A DNA stretch of 64,000 nt from Paenibacillus tundrae (GCF_030812775.1 NZ_JAUSTI010000007.1:186001-250000); one strand, 5' to 3'; positions 54,222 to 63,107 are shown, numbered from the stretch's first letter. The notes: generated from the letters alone by a model not told the origin. Numbers and translations are program-made.

Positions 54222-55379
54222 CTATTCTCTGTTCGTTGTATTCATATGCGGTAAACGTGTGGCTTGCACGATATAGGATGCCAAGCTAGGCATCATCTGC
54301 ACAAGTTTAGGATAGTATACGTTAACTTTAGCAAAAGCTAGTTTTTGAATGGTTCTTGTTCGTTTAAGCAGTTGAGTGAATTCCTGATTTGCTGCCAAAA
54401 TATACTCACTTGCCCACGCTTTATCATCCAACTCACCTCGGAGATAACGGTCTGTGTACTGCGCACATAACAATGAAGAACGAAGTGCGATAGACATGCC
54501 ATCTCCACTTAGAGGTGGAATCATCATCATTGCATCACCGATATGAGGATATTGTGACCACGGCTCTGGTATGTTAGAGAGGTTCAGCGGTGCTATGGAT
54601 ACTTGCGTACCGGGAACAGCCTCTCCTTCAGCGAGCCGCTCTGCTAATCTGTTGTTGGTCAGCGATGCTGCATGTAATATATCAGGCACCGATGTCCCGC
54701 TTCCCTGCACCGTTTCCAGTGTCAACAATGCCGCCACATTGGCCTTCCCGTTTTCAATCGGAGAGATGCCAACATATCCACCTTCGCAAAAGTACAACTC
54801 CACTCTAGGTGGGATCGTGATGCCAGTAAAATGAGATTTTATTCCTACATAGACGGTTTCATCCCGAAGATCTTCTGCAGACGGAACAACTCCTCGTGGC
54901 TTCTTGGTTCCATGTGCCCCGATAACCGCTTTGGCACGATATTGAACAAGCTCTCCTGCTTGCTTGAACTGCACTTCGTAAAAGCCATCTTGCGGCTCTT
55001 GAATTTTCGTCACGATTGATTTGGTTAATATCGTCGCTCCTGCTTCCAATGCTGCTTGATGCAAAATACGATCTAGCTCATAACGACTAATGCCATAAGC
55101 GTTGCCTGGTAAAGGTGCTTCAATCTCTCCTCCGTCAGGCATAATAATCTGCGCATGATCCATCATTGTTGGCTGTAGCTTCTGTTCTAGAAGATGGATA
55201 TCCAGGTATTCCAACATCTCCTTGGTCTCAGGAGACATGAATTCACCACATGTTTTGTGACGGGGAAATTCTTGACTATCCATCAAAATCACTTCATGTC
55301 CTTGCTTCGCAAGCTGCAATGCGCACGTGCTGCCAGCAATCCCTGCTCCAATAATGATGACGTCAACTTGTTTGGACAC
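54222..55379 (-). CDS. FAD-dependent oxidoreductase, geranylgeranyl-reductase-like
   Basis: 385 residues; GTG start with AGGTG. FAD motif VIIGAGIAGSTCALQLAKQG at 8-27, then CGEFMSPETKEMLEYLDIHL, and the second FAD site GDAMMMIPPLSGDGMSIALR at about 280. This group of flavoproteins reduces or hydroxylates polyprenyl and polyketide compounds. Third gene of the type III PKS operon, after the methyltransferase (158-bp gap); probably oxidises the polyketide (inference). Confidence 0.88.
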   Translation of the reverse strand: MSKQVDVIIIGAGIAGSTCALQLAKQGHEVILMDSQEFPRHKTCGEFMSPETKEMLEYLDIHLLEQKLQPTMMDHAQIIMPDGGEIEAPLPGNAYGISRYELDRILHQAALEAGATILTKSIVTKIQEPQDGFYEVQFKQAGELVQYRAKAVIGAHGTKKPRGVVPSAEDLRDETVYVGIKSHFTGITIPPRVELYFCEGGYVGISPIENGKANVAALLTLETVQGSGTSVPDILHAASLTNNRLAERLAEGEAVPGTQVSIAPLNLSNIPEPWSQYPHIGDAMMMIPPLSGDGMSIALRSSLLCAQYTDRYLRGELDDKAWASEYILAANQEFTQLLKRTRTIQKLAFAKVNVYYPKLVQMMPSLASYIVQATRLPHMNTTNRE

Positions 55380-55537
55380 GATTACACCTGCCCTTCCTAC
55401 TTAGAGATCCACTTCCTCTAATTTGATTAAAGACTGAAATGTAGAGAGTATTGTCCATGTAGCATCCATTCAAAAGGTTTAAAGAGAACACTTTTCAGAC
55501 ACATTTTTGTAGTCCACTTTGCATTTTAAATTTTAGC

Positions 55538-56269
55538 TTAGGATAGTGTCTTGACCGCATCATTCGGAATAACAACAGAATAACGAAACAGAGGTTTCCA
55601 GGTGTAACTCATCGTATGGTGGTTGAGCTTCTGCTTCAGATCCTTCCAATCTTTTCCTGTGAATCCTTTGGCAACAGATAACGGCCCATCATGTCGAATG
55701 TAGCGATTGCGTGAGATTAAGCGTGTTGTAATCCACACAGCCGTATAGGACACCGGATGGCGATGTATATCATTAATGACCACACCGTATGTGGAGATAC
55801 GCAGCATCTGGGAGACAATATCAATCAATTGTTGGCCGTCGAAATGATGCACGAATTGAGATCCGGTTACGATGTCAGCGGAAGCATCAGGCAGATCCAT
55901 GACATCTGCACGTTGCACACTGACTCTCGGTTCATTTTGAAATAGTCGCCTTGCCTCCACACATGCCTCTTCTGTCATATCGATGAGTGTAATGTGCAGT
56001 TTAACGCCTTTTTTGTCAGACCAACGGAGTAACTTTTCATTCACATCTCCTGAACCAGCGCCAACATCCATAATGTGAAGCTGATCGGGGCAACCGATCT
56101 CTTTCCATAGTTTCTCGACACCAGATAGGGTGGGGCCAGGAGCAGCGAATATTTTGTTCAGTCGCCTCAAGTGTTTGAGTGCTTCCCTTAAATCGTCACC
56201 ACCCATAGAGAAATCATCCATAAGTTCATCCTCGCGTGCTCTGATGGACAATGTTCTAAAGAAGGGCAT
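55538..56269 (-). CDS. Class I SAM-dependent methyltransferase
   Basis: 243 residues from the ATG at 56269 (AGGAGG site). SAM motif I HIMDVGAGSGDVNEKLLRWS, acidic motif II region LHITLIDMTEEACVEARRLF, and ADIVTGSQFVHHFDGQQLID (motif III). Similar to UbiE/TylF-type small-molecule methyltransferases. Its start lies 14 nt inside the PKS gene, so it is co-translated and presumably methylates the pyrone or resorcinol product. Confidence 0.88.
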   Translation of the reverse strand: MPFFRTLSIRAREDELMDDFSMGGDDLREALKHLRRLNKIFAAPGPTLSGVEKLWKEIGCPDQLHIMDVGAGSGDVNEKLLRWSDKKGVKLHITLIDMTEEACVEARRLFQNEPRVSVQRADVMDLPDASADIVTGSQFVHHFDGQQLIDIVSQMLRISTYGVVINDIHRHPVSYTAVWITTRLISRNRYIRHDGPLSVAKGFTGKDWKDLKQKLNHHTMSYTWKPLFRYSVVIPNDAVKTLS

Positions 56270-57416
56270 GATCCTTTTCCTCCTTAACGGCTGGAGAGAA
56301 CGCAGGTACATAGGTGAACTTCATAAGCTCGGCGGTTAGTCCTGGCCCAAATGCCATTGCAACCCCCTCGGTAGAAGGTTTCTGCTCGGCAGCCATCTCT
56401 GCACGCATTGCTTTTAGCACAAACAGAATTGTGTTGGAAGACAGATTGCCGACCGTTCTAAGAATATCCCGGCTATACTTCGTTTGTTCATCTTCCAGAT
56501 TCATCACATTCTGCACAGCGTCCACGATACCTCTTCCTCCGGGGTGAATAGCCCAGAGCTCAGGTAACTCTTCGCTCTGAAGTAACTGTCTAAGCTCTTC
56601 TTCCAGATGGACACCTAACAGTTTAGGGATTCGAGGGGACAAATACAGATCATATCCGTGGTTGCCTACCTCCCAAGTCATATCCTCTGTGGAGTCTGGC
56701 AGAAGAACAGAATATCCCGTCCCCAGATCAAGATAGTGTGTCTCCTCGGACTGTGGTGCACCTACGATACAGGCTGATGCCCCATCACCGAATAACGATG
56801 CCGAGAACAACGACTCTCTCTCTTTCACCGGCTGAAAATGTAATGTACATAATTCCACACAGACAATTAACACTTGTGATCTGGGTGCACCTTGCACAAT
56901 ATCCCTAGCCATTTGAATTGCTTTCAAACCAGCTGCACATCCATGAAAAATGAGAGGCATCCGATTAACACGAGGTGATAATCCCAATTGAGGAATCAGC
57001 ATTACGTCCAATCCAGGTGAGTACTGCCCTGTACAACTGACTGTGATCAGATGTGTGATTTTATCTGGAGACATATTCGCATCCTGCAATGCTTTCTGAG
57101 CAGCTTCAATGCCTAACGGAAGAGCTTCCTGTTTATATGTATTCATTCGTTCTTTGGTTGTGGGAATTTCCGATTCATCGGTGGAGGGAAGATAGCGACA
57201 ATGTTCAAGTGTGCCAAGATAGCTCGGTTCAACGGTGTAACGCATATCCACCCCGCAGGACTTAAATACCCGTTTTGCAAAACGAGCAAGATCCGGACGA
57301 TCTTGAAGAGAAGCAGCAATAAGATCAGCAATATCCGTCTGTGACACAGAATGAACGGGCAATGCCGTTCCCATTCCCAGGATAGCTGCACTGGATAAGT
57401 TCATGGATTGATTCAT
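56256..57416 (-). CDS. Type III polyketide synthase (chalcone/alkylpyrone synthase-like)
   Basis: 386 residues, GGGGG before the ATG. The catalytic triad is visible: Cys in PLIFHGCAAGLKAIQMARDI, His in WAIHPGGRGIVDAVQNVM, Asn in VGNLSSNTILFVLKAMRAEM. ITVSCTGQYSPGLDVMLIPQ and GFGPGLTAE-like end (MAFGPGLTAELMKFTY) complete the family. These enzymes make alkylpyrones or alkylresorcinols from acyl-CoA and malonyl-CoA. First gene of the operon; compares with bpsA of Bacillus subtilis in function, but the partner genes differ (methyltransferase and FAD oxidoreductase rather than an ICMT-type). Confidence 0.92.
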   Translation of the reverse strand: MNQSMNLSSAAILGMGTALPVHSVSQTDIADLIAASLQDRPDLARFAKRVFKSCGVDMRYTVEPSYLGTLEHCRYLPSTDESEIPTTKERMNTYKQEALPLGIEAAQKALQDANMSPDKITHLITVSCTGQYSPGLDVMLIPQLGLSPRVNRMPLIFHGCAAGLKAIQMARDIVQGAPRSQVLIVCVELCTLHFQPVKERESLFSASLFGDGASACIVGAPQSEETHYLDLGTGYSVLLPDSTEDMTWEVGNHGYDLYLSPRIPKLLGVHLEEELRQLLQSEELPELWAIHPGGRGIVDAVQNVMNLEDEQTKYSRDILRTVGNLSSNTILFVLKAMRAEMAAEQKPSTEGVAMAFGPGLTAELMKFTYVPAFSPAVKEEKDHALL

Positions 57417-57597
57417 GAGGAACCCCCTTCTATTGGAAGAAATACATCCTTTTATGAATACCTATTACCCAATCCCAAGGTGCCGTAATCTTGAACCTAT
57501 ATCAGCTACTTTATTCCTTTTTCTCATATTCCATTCCGTTTCTATAAGTAATCATCAGGAGTTATATAAATTGCACAATATATCGAAACGCATTGAA

Positions 57598-57626
57598 TTG
57601 GAACTCTATGCAATTTTTGCTATACT
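57598..57626 (+). promoter_or_regulatory. Sigma-A-type promoter of the stalk/GH18 gene
   Basis: TTGGAA (57598-57603), 17 bases, TATACT (57621-57626), with a TG one base ahead of the -10. It lies 83 bases before the ATG at 57709 in the 292-bp gap between the divergent PKS operon and this gene. Confidence 0.6.
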
Positions 57627-57708
57627 ACGGTAAACTAGATTTCTAGATTTTGTTAATGTACGAAGGGTGAATATCTGGACTAGTAGAGTTGGAGGTAAAT
57701 AATCAATC

Positions 57709-58983
57709 ATGATTTATAAAAAAATAATGAAAACCACGGCGGCAACCGTACTTGCTTTCTCATTACTTGGTACTCTTCCCAATCTATCAAACATTTCGGC
57801 TGCACCAGCAATCACCGTCAAACTAGATAACATCGCTCTGAAGTTTGATGCAGCACCCCGCATAGAAAAAGGCGTCACCTACGTTCCGTTCCGGACAGTC
57901 GGGGAATCGCTAGGTATTGGTATCGAGTGGAATAGTAAGACACAGACGGTCAAAGCCGTTGGCAAGGTAAAAGGACAGACAACCGAGGTATTGCTTCAGG
58001 TAGGAAGTTCCACGGCAACGGTTAATGGCAAAAAAGTTAAACTCGCTGCTGCACCCGTCCAAAGAGAAGGTCGTGTACTCATTCCGTTAAGCTCATTCAG
58101 CAGTCAATTCGGGGTTGGTGTAAAATGGGATCAATCTACTCGAACCGTATCCCTTGTATCGCCGCAGCGCGAGATGCATTTAAGAGCGTTCTATGCCGTG
58201 AGAGCTTTCCATGAAATAGATCTTGTTTCTACCATGAACTCCGTTGTGTTTGGCTGGAGTCGGATTGATCGTGAAGGACAATTCACCCTTCAGGGGGATG
58301 AGTACAACTTCCCTGCTGCAGCCGGTGACATTACACCACAATCCATTGTTGCAGATGCGGCAGATCAAGATATTAAACCTTATCTCATGGTTTATGCTCT
58401 AGATGGTAACGGTGAGTTAACGAAGGTATTAAGTGACAGTAATTTGCGCAAGAAGTCGATTGAAGGGATTAGTACGGCGGTAGTGGAGAATGGATTCGGC
58501 GGAGTTGTCCTTGACTTTGAAGGATTGGGCTTCAAATTAGATCCGGTGCAGCAGCAGAAGTTGCTGAATAATTATGTCAAAGAATTAAGAGCTTCCCTAG
58601 GAGCAGACATCTCCCTCTCGTTAGCGGTACCTCCATTAAATAGTGCATATAAGGGTTATGATTACAAAACACTCGCTGCCACAGCCGATGATCTGATCAT
58701 CATGGCTTATCAGTTCAATCCTGTTGGTACCGACGCCCAAGTACCTGAACCTAACAGCCTTGTGCAGAAAGCAATTGAGTTAGCACTGCAAGCAGGTGTC
58801 CCGAAGGAAAAACTGCTGCTAGGTATCAGCTTAAATAGTGAAACCCCATCTTCTGTTGATTATAAGCTCGGACTCGCGAAACGTTATGACCTGAAAGGCG
58901 CAACCTTCTGGCGTCTAGGTTTGTTCCGTCTCTACAACGATCAGATGGAAGGTGCTGTAGGTGCTTCGGTAGTTAAAGAATAA
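57709..58983 (+). CDS. Secreted stalk-domain protein with GH18-like domain
   Basis: 424 residues. Signal peptide (ATVLAFSLLGTLPNLSNISA, cut near AAPAIT). Two stalk repeats at about 35-155 (YVPFRTVGESLGIGIEWNSK, LIPLSSFSSQFGVGVKWDQS). From 160 a GH18-like barrel: GFGGVVLDFEGLGFKLDPVQ carries the remnant of the DxxDxDxE motif with its terminal Glu, followed by SLSLAVPPLNSAYKGYDYKT, DLIIMAYQFNPVG and LLLGISLNSETPSSVDYKLG. Similar to the YaaH/YdhD group of spore-peptidoglycan or chitin-acting enzymes, though the first motif Asp residues differ, so activity is uncertain. GGAGG lies 13 bases before the ATG. Confidence 0.82.
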   Translation: MIYKKIMKTTAATVLAFSLLGTLPNLSNISAAPAITVKLDNIALKFDAAPRIEKGVTYVPFRTVGESLGIGIEWNSKTQTVKAVGKVKGQTTEVLLQVGSSTATVNGKKVKLAAAPVQREGRVLIPLSSFSSQFGVGVKWDQSTRTVSLVSPQREMHLRAFYAVRAFHEIDLVSTMNSVVFGWSRIDREGQFTLQGDEYNFPAAAGDITPQSIVADAADQDIKPYLMVYALDGNGELTKVLSDSNLRKKSIEGISTAVVENGFGGVVLDFEGLGFKLDPVQQQKLLNNYVKELRASLGADISLSLAVPPLNSAYKGYDYKTLAATADDLIIMAYQFNPVGTDAQVPEPNSLVQKAIELALQAGVPKEKLLLGISLNSETPSSVDYKLGLAKRYDLKGATFWRLGLFRLYNDQMEGAVGASVVKE

Positions 58984-59027
58984 GATCCTTGCGTAATATT
59001 AGATAAATAGTAATATTGAACATTGGT

Positions 59028-59055
59028 GGGCATCTCTTTTTTGCGAGGATGCTCT
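59028..59055 (+). terminator. Probable terminator of the stalk/GH18 gene
   Basis: GGGCATC and GGATGCTC pair imperfectly around a loop of TCTTTTTTGCGA; TCTCTTTG follows. Weak. Confidence 0.4.
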
Positions 59056-59112
59056 CTTTGTGTAGTATTATCTTAGTAGAGTTAGTGGATATCATAGAAG
59101 CATCTATCGACC

Positions 59113-59484
59113 TTAGACGCTCCTACCTATGGCTCTATCAGCTTCAATTTGAAGTTGTGTCGTTGCAGGTCCCATGTATTTCTGTGCAGTTGCTAGAATC
59201 GATCTATCGTTACCAAGTACTTCTAATGCCGTAATTGATAAAAGATTTATCAAATGAGCATCTCCACAAGTAGATACTCCTTCAAAATAGTCAAAAATTC
59301 GTTCAATCAGATCAATGTTATTTTCCTCTTTTAACAGTTTTAAAATCTTGGGCATGAAGATGTCCTCAATAATTATAGTTTCAAGTACCTCGCGGTATGT
59401 AGCAATTGATTTTCTATATGCAGCATCTGATGATGGTAAGAAATCTATCATTTTTCTAAAGAATTCTTCTGATTTCACATTCAT
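59113..59484 (-). CDS. DUF7674-like immunity protein
   Basis: 123 residues from the ATG at 59484 (AAAGGAA site). Helical protein: SEEFFRKMIDFLPSSDAAYR, VLETIIIEDIFMPKILKLLK, LIERIFDYFEGVSTCGDAHL, ALEVLGNDRSILATAQKYMG, then TTQLQIEADRAIGR. This pattern (EDIFMPKIxKLLK, ITALEVLGND, AQKYMGPxTxQLQxEAD) I associate with the DUF7674 family found beside polymorphic toxins. No toxin tail is recognisable just upstream, so it appears to be an orphan immunity gene. Last of the locus toward the left. Confidence 0.7.
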   Translation of the reverse strand: MNVKSEEFFRKMIDFLPSSDAAYRKSIATYREVLETIIIEDIFMPKILKLLKEENNIDLIERIFDYFEGVSTCGDAHLINLLSITALEVLGNDRSILATAQKYMGPATTQLQIEADRAIGRSV

Positions 59485-59740
59485 AGTTACTAATTCCTTT
59501 ACTAAAATAGTAGTATGACACTTAAGCATTTGCTGGGCGTTGATACAAGGGTAAAAGAACGTTTATCTTCTGGCTCGAGTTTTAGATTAATTCGGCACTG
59601 GATGGTGTATATTTGTTAATATAATTCTATTTTTAGCTTATAGTGATGAACAAAAAAGAAACAACAACACGGCGAATGGCTCGTATTGTGGATTTTATGG
59701 ATTGTTTTGAAAGATAGTTATATGAACTTTTTTACTATAA

Positions 59741-60256
59741 TCACCTATTCAAAACATCTTTATCTAACTCATCTAGATGACTATCACTAATATCCTCTGG
59801 TTCAAACAAACTAGACTCCGAAGATACAAATCGCGAACAAGTTAATCCCCCAATAATCAACAGTCCTTTATCATATTGTATTCTGCCCCCTCTTTCAAAT
59901 AGCTTTATTATGGGTAAGTATAGCTCCTTGAACTGAACAGCAATTGGTACACCCTCCCCTATTAAATAAGCCCATTCTAAATAATGTCTACACACTTCTC
60001 TGACAAAAATTCCTTCTACATTTTGGAGTGATTCCATACATTTTTCTAAAACTTTTTCAGGTAATCGCATATCAATTAATTCCATAGCATTAAATACTAT
60101 TGTTCTCATCGAATCTTTGTGAAGATAATCATAAAATAATGAGCTTCTTCTCAGGTGCTCAGATAATAACACATAATACGACGGTCTTTTAAACTCAATA
60201 TGGCTCCAATCAATATTTTGAATAATACATTTAGCTTCTTCAAATACCTTATTCAT
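59741..60256 (-). CDS. Single-domain immunity protein, paralogue of 62082-63107
   Basis: 171 residues, GGAGGG before the ATG. It shares with each half of the 341-residue protein the same pattern: INWxxI-like start (IDWSHIEFKR), SEHLRRSSLFYDYL, a central Val/Ile core, REVCRHYLEWAYLIGEGVPI and the hallmark LYLPIIKLFERGGRIQYDKG, ending with acidic EPEDISDSHLDELD. It lies 25 bp after a decayed tail of the zincin-like toxin type, just as the two-domain protein follows the live toxin. Predicted cytosolic inhibitor of that toxin (inference). Confidence 0.75.
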   Translation of the reverse strand: MNKVFEEAKCIIQNIDWSHIEFKRPSYYVLLSEHLRRSSLFYDYLHKDSMRTIVFNAMELIDMRLPEKVLEKCMESLQNVEGIFVREVCRHYLEWAYLIGEGVPIAVQFKELYLPIIKLFERGGRIQYDKGLLIIGGLTCSRFVSSESSLFEPEDISDSHLDELDKDVLNR

Positions 60257-60281
60257 CTTTTCCCTCCATTTGATCTAAAAA

Positions 60282-60494
60282 CTATCCCTTATTCCCTGAA
60301 AAGTCACCTGGTTGAGTATATGTTAAATCATGGTCACCAGAAGGTTCTCCATATAATGATTTACTATTCTTAATTGACTCAATTTTACGAAGAAGTATTC
60401 CTTCTTGCATTAGCTTATTTTCTGTTAACTCATTACAATAATATCTTTCGGCTCCACCGCACTCATTTCTGCAGTAATCATAAATATCAATTGG
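60282..60494 (-). pseudogene. Decayed C-terminal tail of a second zincin-like toxin
   Basis: An open frame of 70 codons without a start, bounded by a stop at 60495-60497. It reads PIDIYDYCRNECGGAERYYC, NELTENKLMQEGILLRK, then SLYGEPSGDHDLTYTQPGDF. The parts NELTENKLM, HDL and QP align with HELTEHELM, HDL and QP in the toxin at 63104-64000, including the spacing order. Both His of HExxH are Asn here. The immunity gene 59741-60256 follows after 25 bp. The rest of the old toxin gene is gone, and 60495-60611 holds nothing recognisable. Confidence 0.65.
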
Positions 60495-60611
60495 TTATGC
60501 CATACATATCTGCAGCGTTGAAAATTGTCAATCTTGTTCTAGGTTCTCAAATTTATAAAATCATAAAATTGAGAAGATCTTCTTAAGAACCAAAATATTG
60601 TACTTAGATCC

Positions 60612-61293
60612 CTAAATTTCACTTAACACTTCCTTAATCCGGATAGAAAGATCAAACTTCTCGGATTCTGTTAATAGTTGACCTATTTCGTTCATATCAA
60701 ATTGCTCTAATTCGATTTTCAAACTCAAAAATTCATTCTCTGGTTTAATGCTATGTCTAATAAGCAGTTCAGCGAGTGTTGTTTTTACAACAATTTTCTC
60801 GCTCCACGTACTCCTACATTCACGCTCAAACCTTTCCTCTATTTTCTCAATTATCTCACTTGCATCGTTCGTGTTAACAACAATTTCCATAAAGTAGTTC
60901 TTTACTTCCTTTTCCATTTCATTGTAATACCATCTTGGAAACAAACTATGATCAACAGGAATATTTTCTATCCCATCAAGCACAATATCTCTTCGTTCTA
61001 ATATGTCTTGATACTCATCAGAGGTTGTTTCAAGTTGTAACTTTTCTAAATCTAAATCCTTCAGCAGATTAAGTATCCTCTCTTTTAAATTTTTAAAAAT
61101 TTTTGCATGTGTTAAAATAAATCCTTCCTTCTGCAATGACAACTACGGCTTTATCCATTTCTCCTCTTTTTTGTACACCGAAGTATGCCTCAGATGTACA
61201 GACGAGTGCTTCAGCATTGCTTATTCCCTCACTCTTGAAATCAAAATATCTTTCATAAAACGCACCGAATAATGCCTCATAATTTCGTTTCAT
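60612..61293 (-). pseudogene. Frameshifted Imm3-like immunity gene
   Basis: The first part begins at ATG 61293 (AAAGGGG site): MKRNYEALFGAFYERYFDFK, then GISNAEALVCTSEAYFG and KAVVVIAEGRIY. The second part, in the next frame to 60612, gives LTHAKIFKNLKERILNLLKD, FPRWYYNEMEKEVKNYFMEI, CRSTWSEKIVVKTTLAELLI, and FDMNEIGQLLTESEKFDLSI. Joined, they read as one continuous protein of about 225 residues with the Imm3 pattern. The join falls at a run of four T (plus strand A at 61114-61117): removing one base restores IAEGRIY-LTHAKIF. It lies 13 bp after the deaminase-like tail, its presumed toxin. Confidence 0.72.
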
Positions 61294-61306
61294 ATTTGTG
61301 TCCCCT

Positions 61307-61668
61307 TTAAGGATTCTTTGGAATTACTAATTCATCGCCGTTATGAATTACATCAATATCAATATTGGGATAATCTTTATAAAACCTCTCAATAACTCTA
61401 CTACAGCTTGCATACGTATCTATCTCTGTAAATAATTTTATTTTCCCACTAGCCTTTGAAGGGTCGGGTAATTCATCCAATCACCTTTCCCTGTCTCCAT
61501 CTCTTTCCAGAAGTTCTGCTGTAGGCTATTTTGAGGCAAAGGCTTGGTAGATTTACTGAACGATACATGAGGTGAGCCATCCATGGCGAGCTTTGAACCG
61601 GGAAGGCGATTCTTCGCACGATTCAGCGTATCAGAAGCATAATCCGTGATGTTACCCGCTGTTTTATT
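61307..61668 (-). pseudogene. Discarded toxin tip: linker copy plus deaminase-like tail
   Basis: Two pieces in different frames. 61438-61668: the pre-toxin linker (ITDYASDTLNRAKNRLPGSK, MDGSPHVSFSKSTKPLPQNS, QQNFWKEMETGKGDW), which then hits TAA. 61307-61480: another frame giving ELPDPSKASGKIKLFTEIDT, YASCSRVIERFYKDYPNIDI and GDELVIPKNP. The SCxxVIxxFxxxYPNI pattern is that of the C-terminal half of deaminase-fold toxins; the usual upstream His-Glu motif and the first Cys of the CxxC pair are missing. Thus most of the toxin domain was deleted and the frame lost. The Imm3-like gene follows after 13 bp. Confidence 0.65.
61481..61668. repeat. 188-bp direct repeat, copy 1 (toxin linker)
   Basis: Same orientation as 63702-63889, same length, about 14 mismatches by eye. 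It encodes the conserved linker before the variable toxin tip. Beyond its right end (61669-61790) the minus strand carries an unrelated gene-like fragment (VNQSYVLGMDQKMLDDLGVA, LMFVNFAIL) of unknown family. Confidence 0.85.
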
Positions 61669-61834
61669 TGGCCATGTTTAACCAAGATAGCAAAATTGAC
61701 AAACATCAGCGCGACACCTAGATCATCCAGCATCTTCTGATCCATTCCAAGAACGTAGGATTGGTTTACGCGTTTCCGTTCTTCAGGTCATTAGTTTTGG
61801 ACATTTAGGCAACTCTTCATTCCTAAAAGCACAA

Positions 61835-61867
61835 CAACAGATCAATCACCTAACGATTGATCTGTTG
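61835..61867 (-). terminator. Hairpin after the two-domain immunity gene
   Basis: A perfect 13-bp stem (CAACAGATCAATC / GATTGATCTGTTG) with a 7-nt loop; on the minus strand TTGTGCTTTTAGG follows. It lies 215 bases after the immunity gene in a 413-base stretch (61669-62081) that otherwise holds the fragment noted under the repeat and no gene. Confidence 0.6.
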
Positions 61868-62081
61868 AAAGTGAAATTTCGTATAGATATCACACCAAAA
61901 AATAAAAAAAGCGTTATTATTGAATCATTATTCATCATTTTTTAATTTAAATTACTGTTGGTAATAATGATTTGACAGCTTTCATTCGATATTGAGAATT
62001 AAATAAAGGAAGGCATTTCTTTTTTAGTAAGGCAACAATTTAGATTAAAATCGTTCCACTACTATAACTTACTTTAGAGTA

Positions 62082-63107
62082 TTAGCTATCCAGAGCATTC
62101 AAACTTTCAATGCTTATATCATATTCTGGTCTTGTCATTGCATACACATACCAGTCAGAAAGCGGAACGCTTGTAGATCCAACAACAATATTGTTATCCA
62201 CAAGATCGATTTCCCCGCCTCTTTCAAACAATTTTATAAGAGGCTCATATACATTATAATATTTTCGAGCTCTTAATACGCCCTGATCAACTAATGCTGA
62301 CAATTCCAAGTATTGTATACAAATCGACTTGATTACTTCATTTTGAATGGATGAAACTGTTGGACTTATTTTTTCTATTTCTAAAATAGGTGAATATCCT
62401 AAAGCTTCTGCAACATTTACAAATGGACTTTCGAGACTCAAATCCAAGTATGAAAAACGTTCAAAATATGCTGATCTTTTTAAAAATTCATTTGCCAGGA
62501 TTAAATGGGAGTTCTTTTCTGCTTCTTCAAACTTAAAGTTAATTAAATTAATCCTGTTTAGAGCATGTTCAAGGTAGTTTTCAATAACAATATTATCCTC
62601 ATTACCCCACAATATCTCCATGTCTTGTTCAATATCTATCTGATCTAGCTTTTGATCACTTATATCAAGCGGTTCTATATTAGTTCGATCTACAATTTCG
62701 AAGGATTCACCAGCGACATTCACAAATCCTCCCCTTTTATAGAATGAACCTCCTCTTTCATATAGCTTAATTACTGGCTCAAATAAATCTTGATTTTCGA
62801 GAGCTATTTGATTTCCTTCATCAATTAATGCGTTCAACTCTAAATAACTATCTACTATTACTCTATGATAGCTGTTGTTGATTTTATCCAATACTTGAAA
62901 TTTTTCAAAGTTCTCTTCAGACTTAGTTATTGAATTTGATATAACAATGAATGGATATATACAAGAACCTGGAAATTTTTTCAAGAAAATTGATGCTCTT
63001 CTTAAATATTCACTACACAGATGAACATGTGATCTGCTTTCTCTATTTCCGATACTATTCCAATTTATAGCAGATATACGTTCAATTGCCTGATTTAACC
63101 TTTTCAT
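62082..63107 (-). CDS. Two-domain immunity protein (tandem duplication)
   Basis: 341 residues made of two copies of one domain. Copy 1 (about 1-165): AIERISAINWNSIGNRESRS, SEYLRRASIFLKKFPGS, YLELNALIDEGNQIALENQD, LFEPVIKLYERGGSFYKRGG, IEPLDISDQKLDQID. Copy 2 (about 175-341): LANEFLKRSAYFERF, QYLELSALVDQGVLRARKYY, NVYEPLIKLFERGGEIDL. The same domain stands alone in 59741-60256. Its ATG overlaps by 4 nt the stop of the toxin gene, the classic arrangement of a toxin with its immunity gene. No signal peptide, so it would act in the cytosol. Confidence 0.78.
   Translation of the reverse strand: MKRLNQAIERISAINWNSIGNRESRSHVHLCSEYLRRASIFLKKFPGSCIYPFIVISNSITKSEENFEKFQVLDKINNSYHRVIVDSYLELNALIDEGNQIALENQDLFEPVIKLYERGGSFYKRGGFVNVAGESFEIVDRTNIEPLDISDQKLDQIDIEQDMEILWGNEDNIVIENYLEHALNRINLINFKFEEAEKNSHLILANEFLKRSAYFERFSYLDLSLESPFVNVAEALGYSPILEIEKISPTVSSIQNEVIKSICIQYLELSALVDQGVLRARKYYNVYEPLIKLFERGGEIDLVDNNIVVGSTSVPLSDWYVYAMTRPEYDISIESLNALDS

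Noticed and set aside
61670..61790. Minus-strand fragment VNQSYVLGMDQKMLDDLGVA and onward as a transposase C-terminus
   Set aside because: It looks coding, but I could not match it to a specific transposase family, so it is only mentioned as an unknown fragment.
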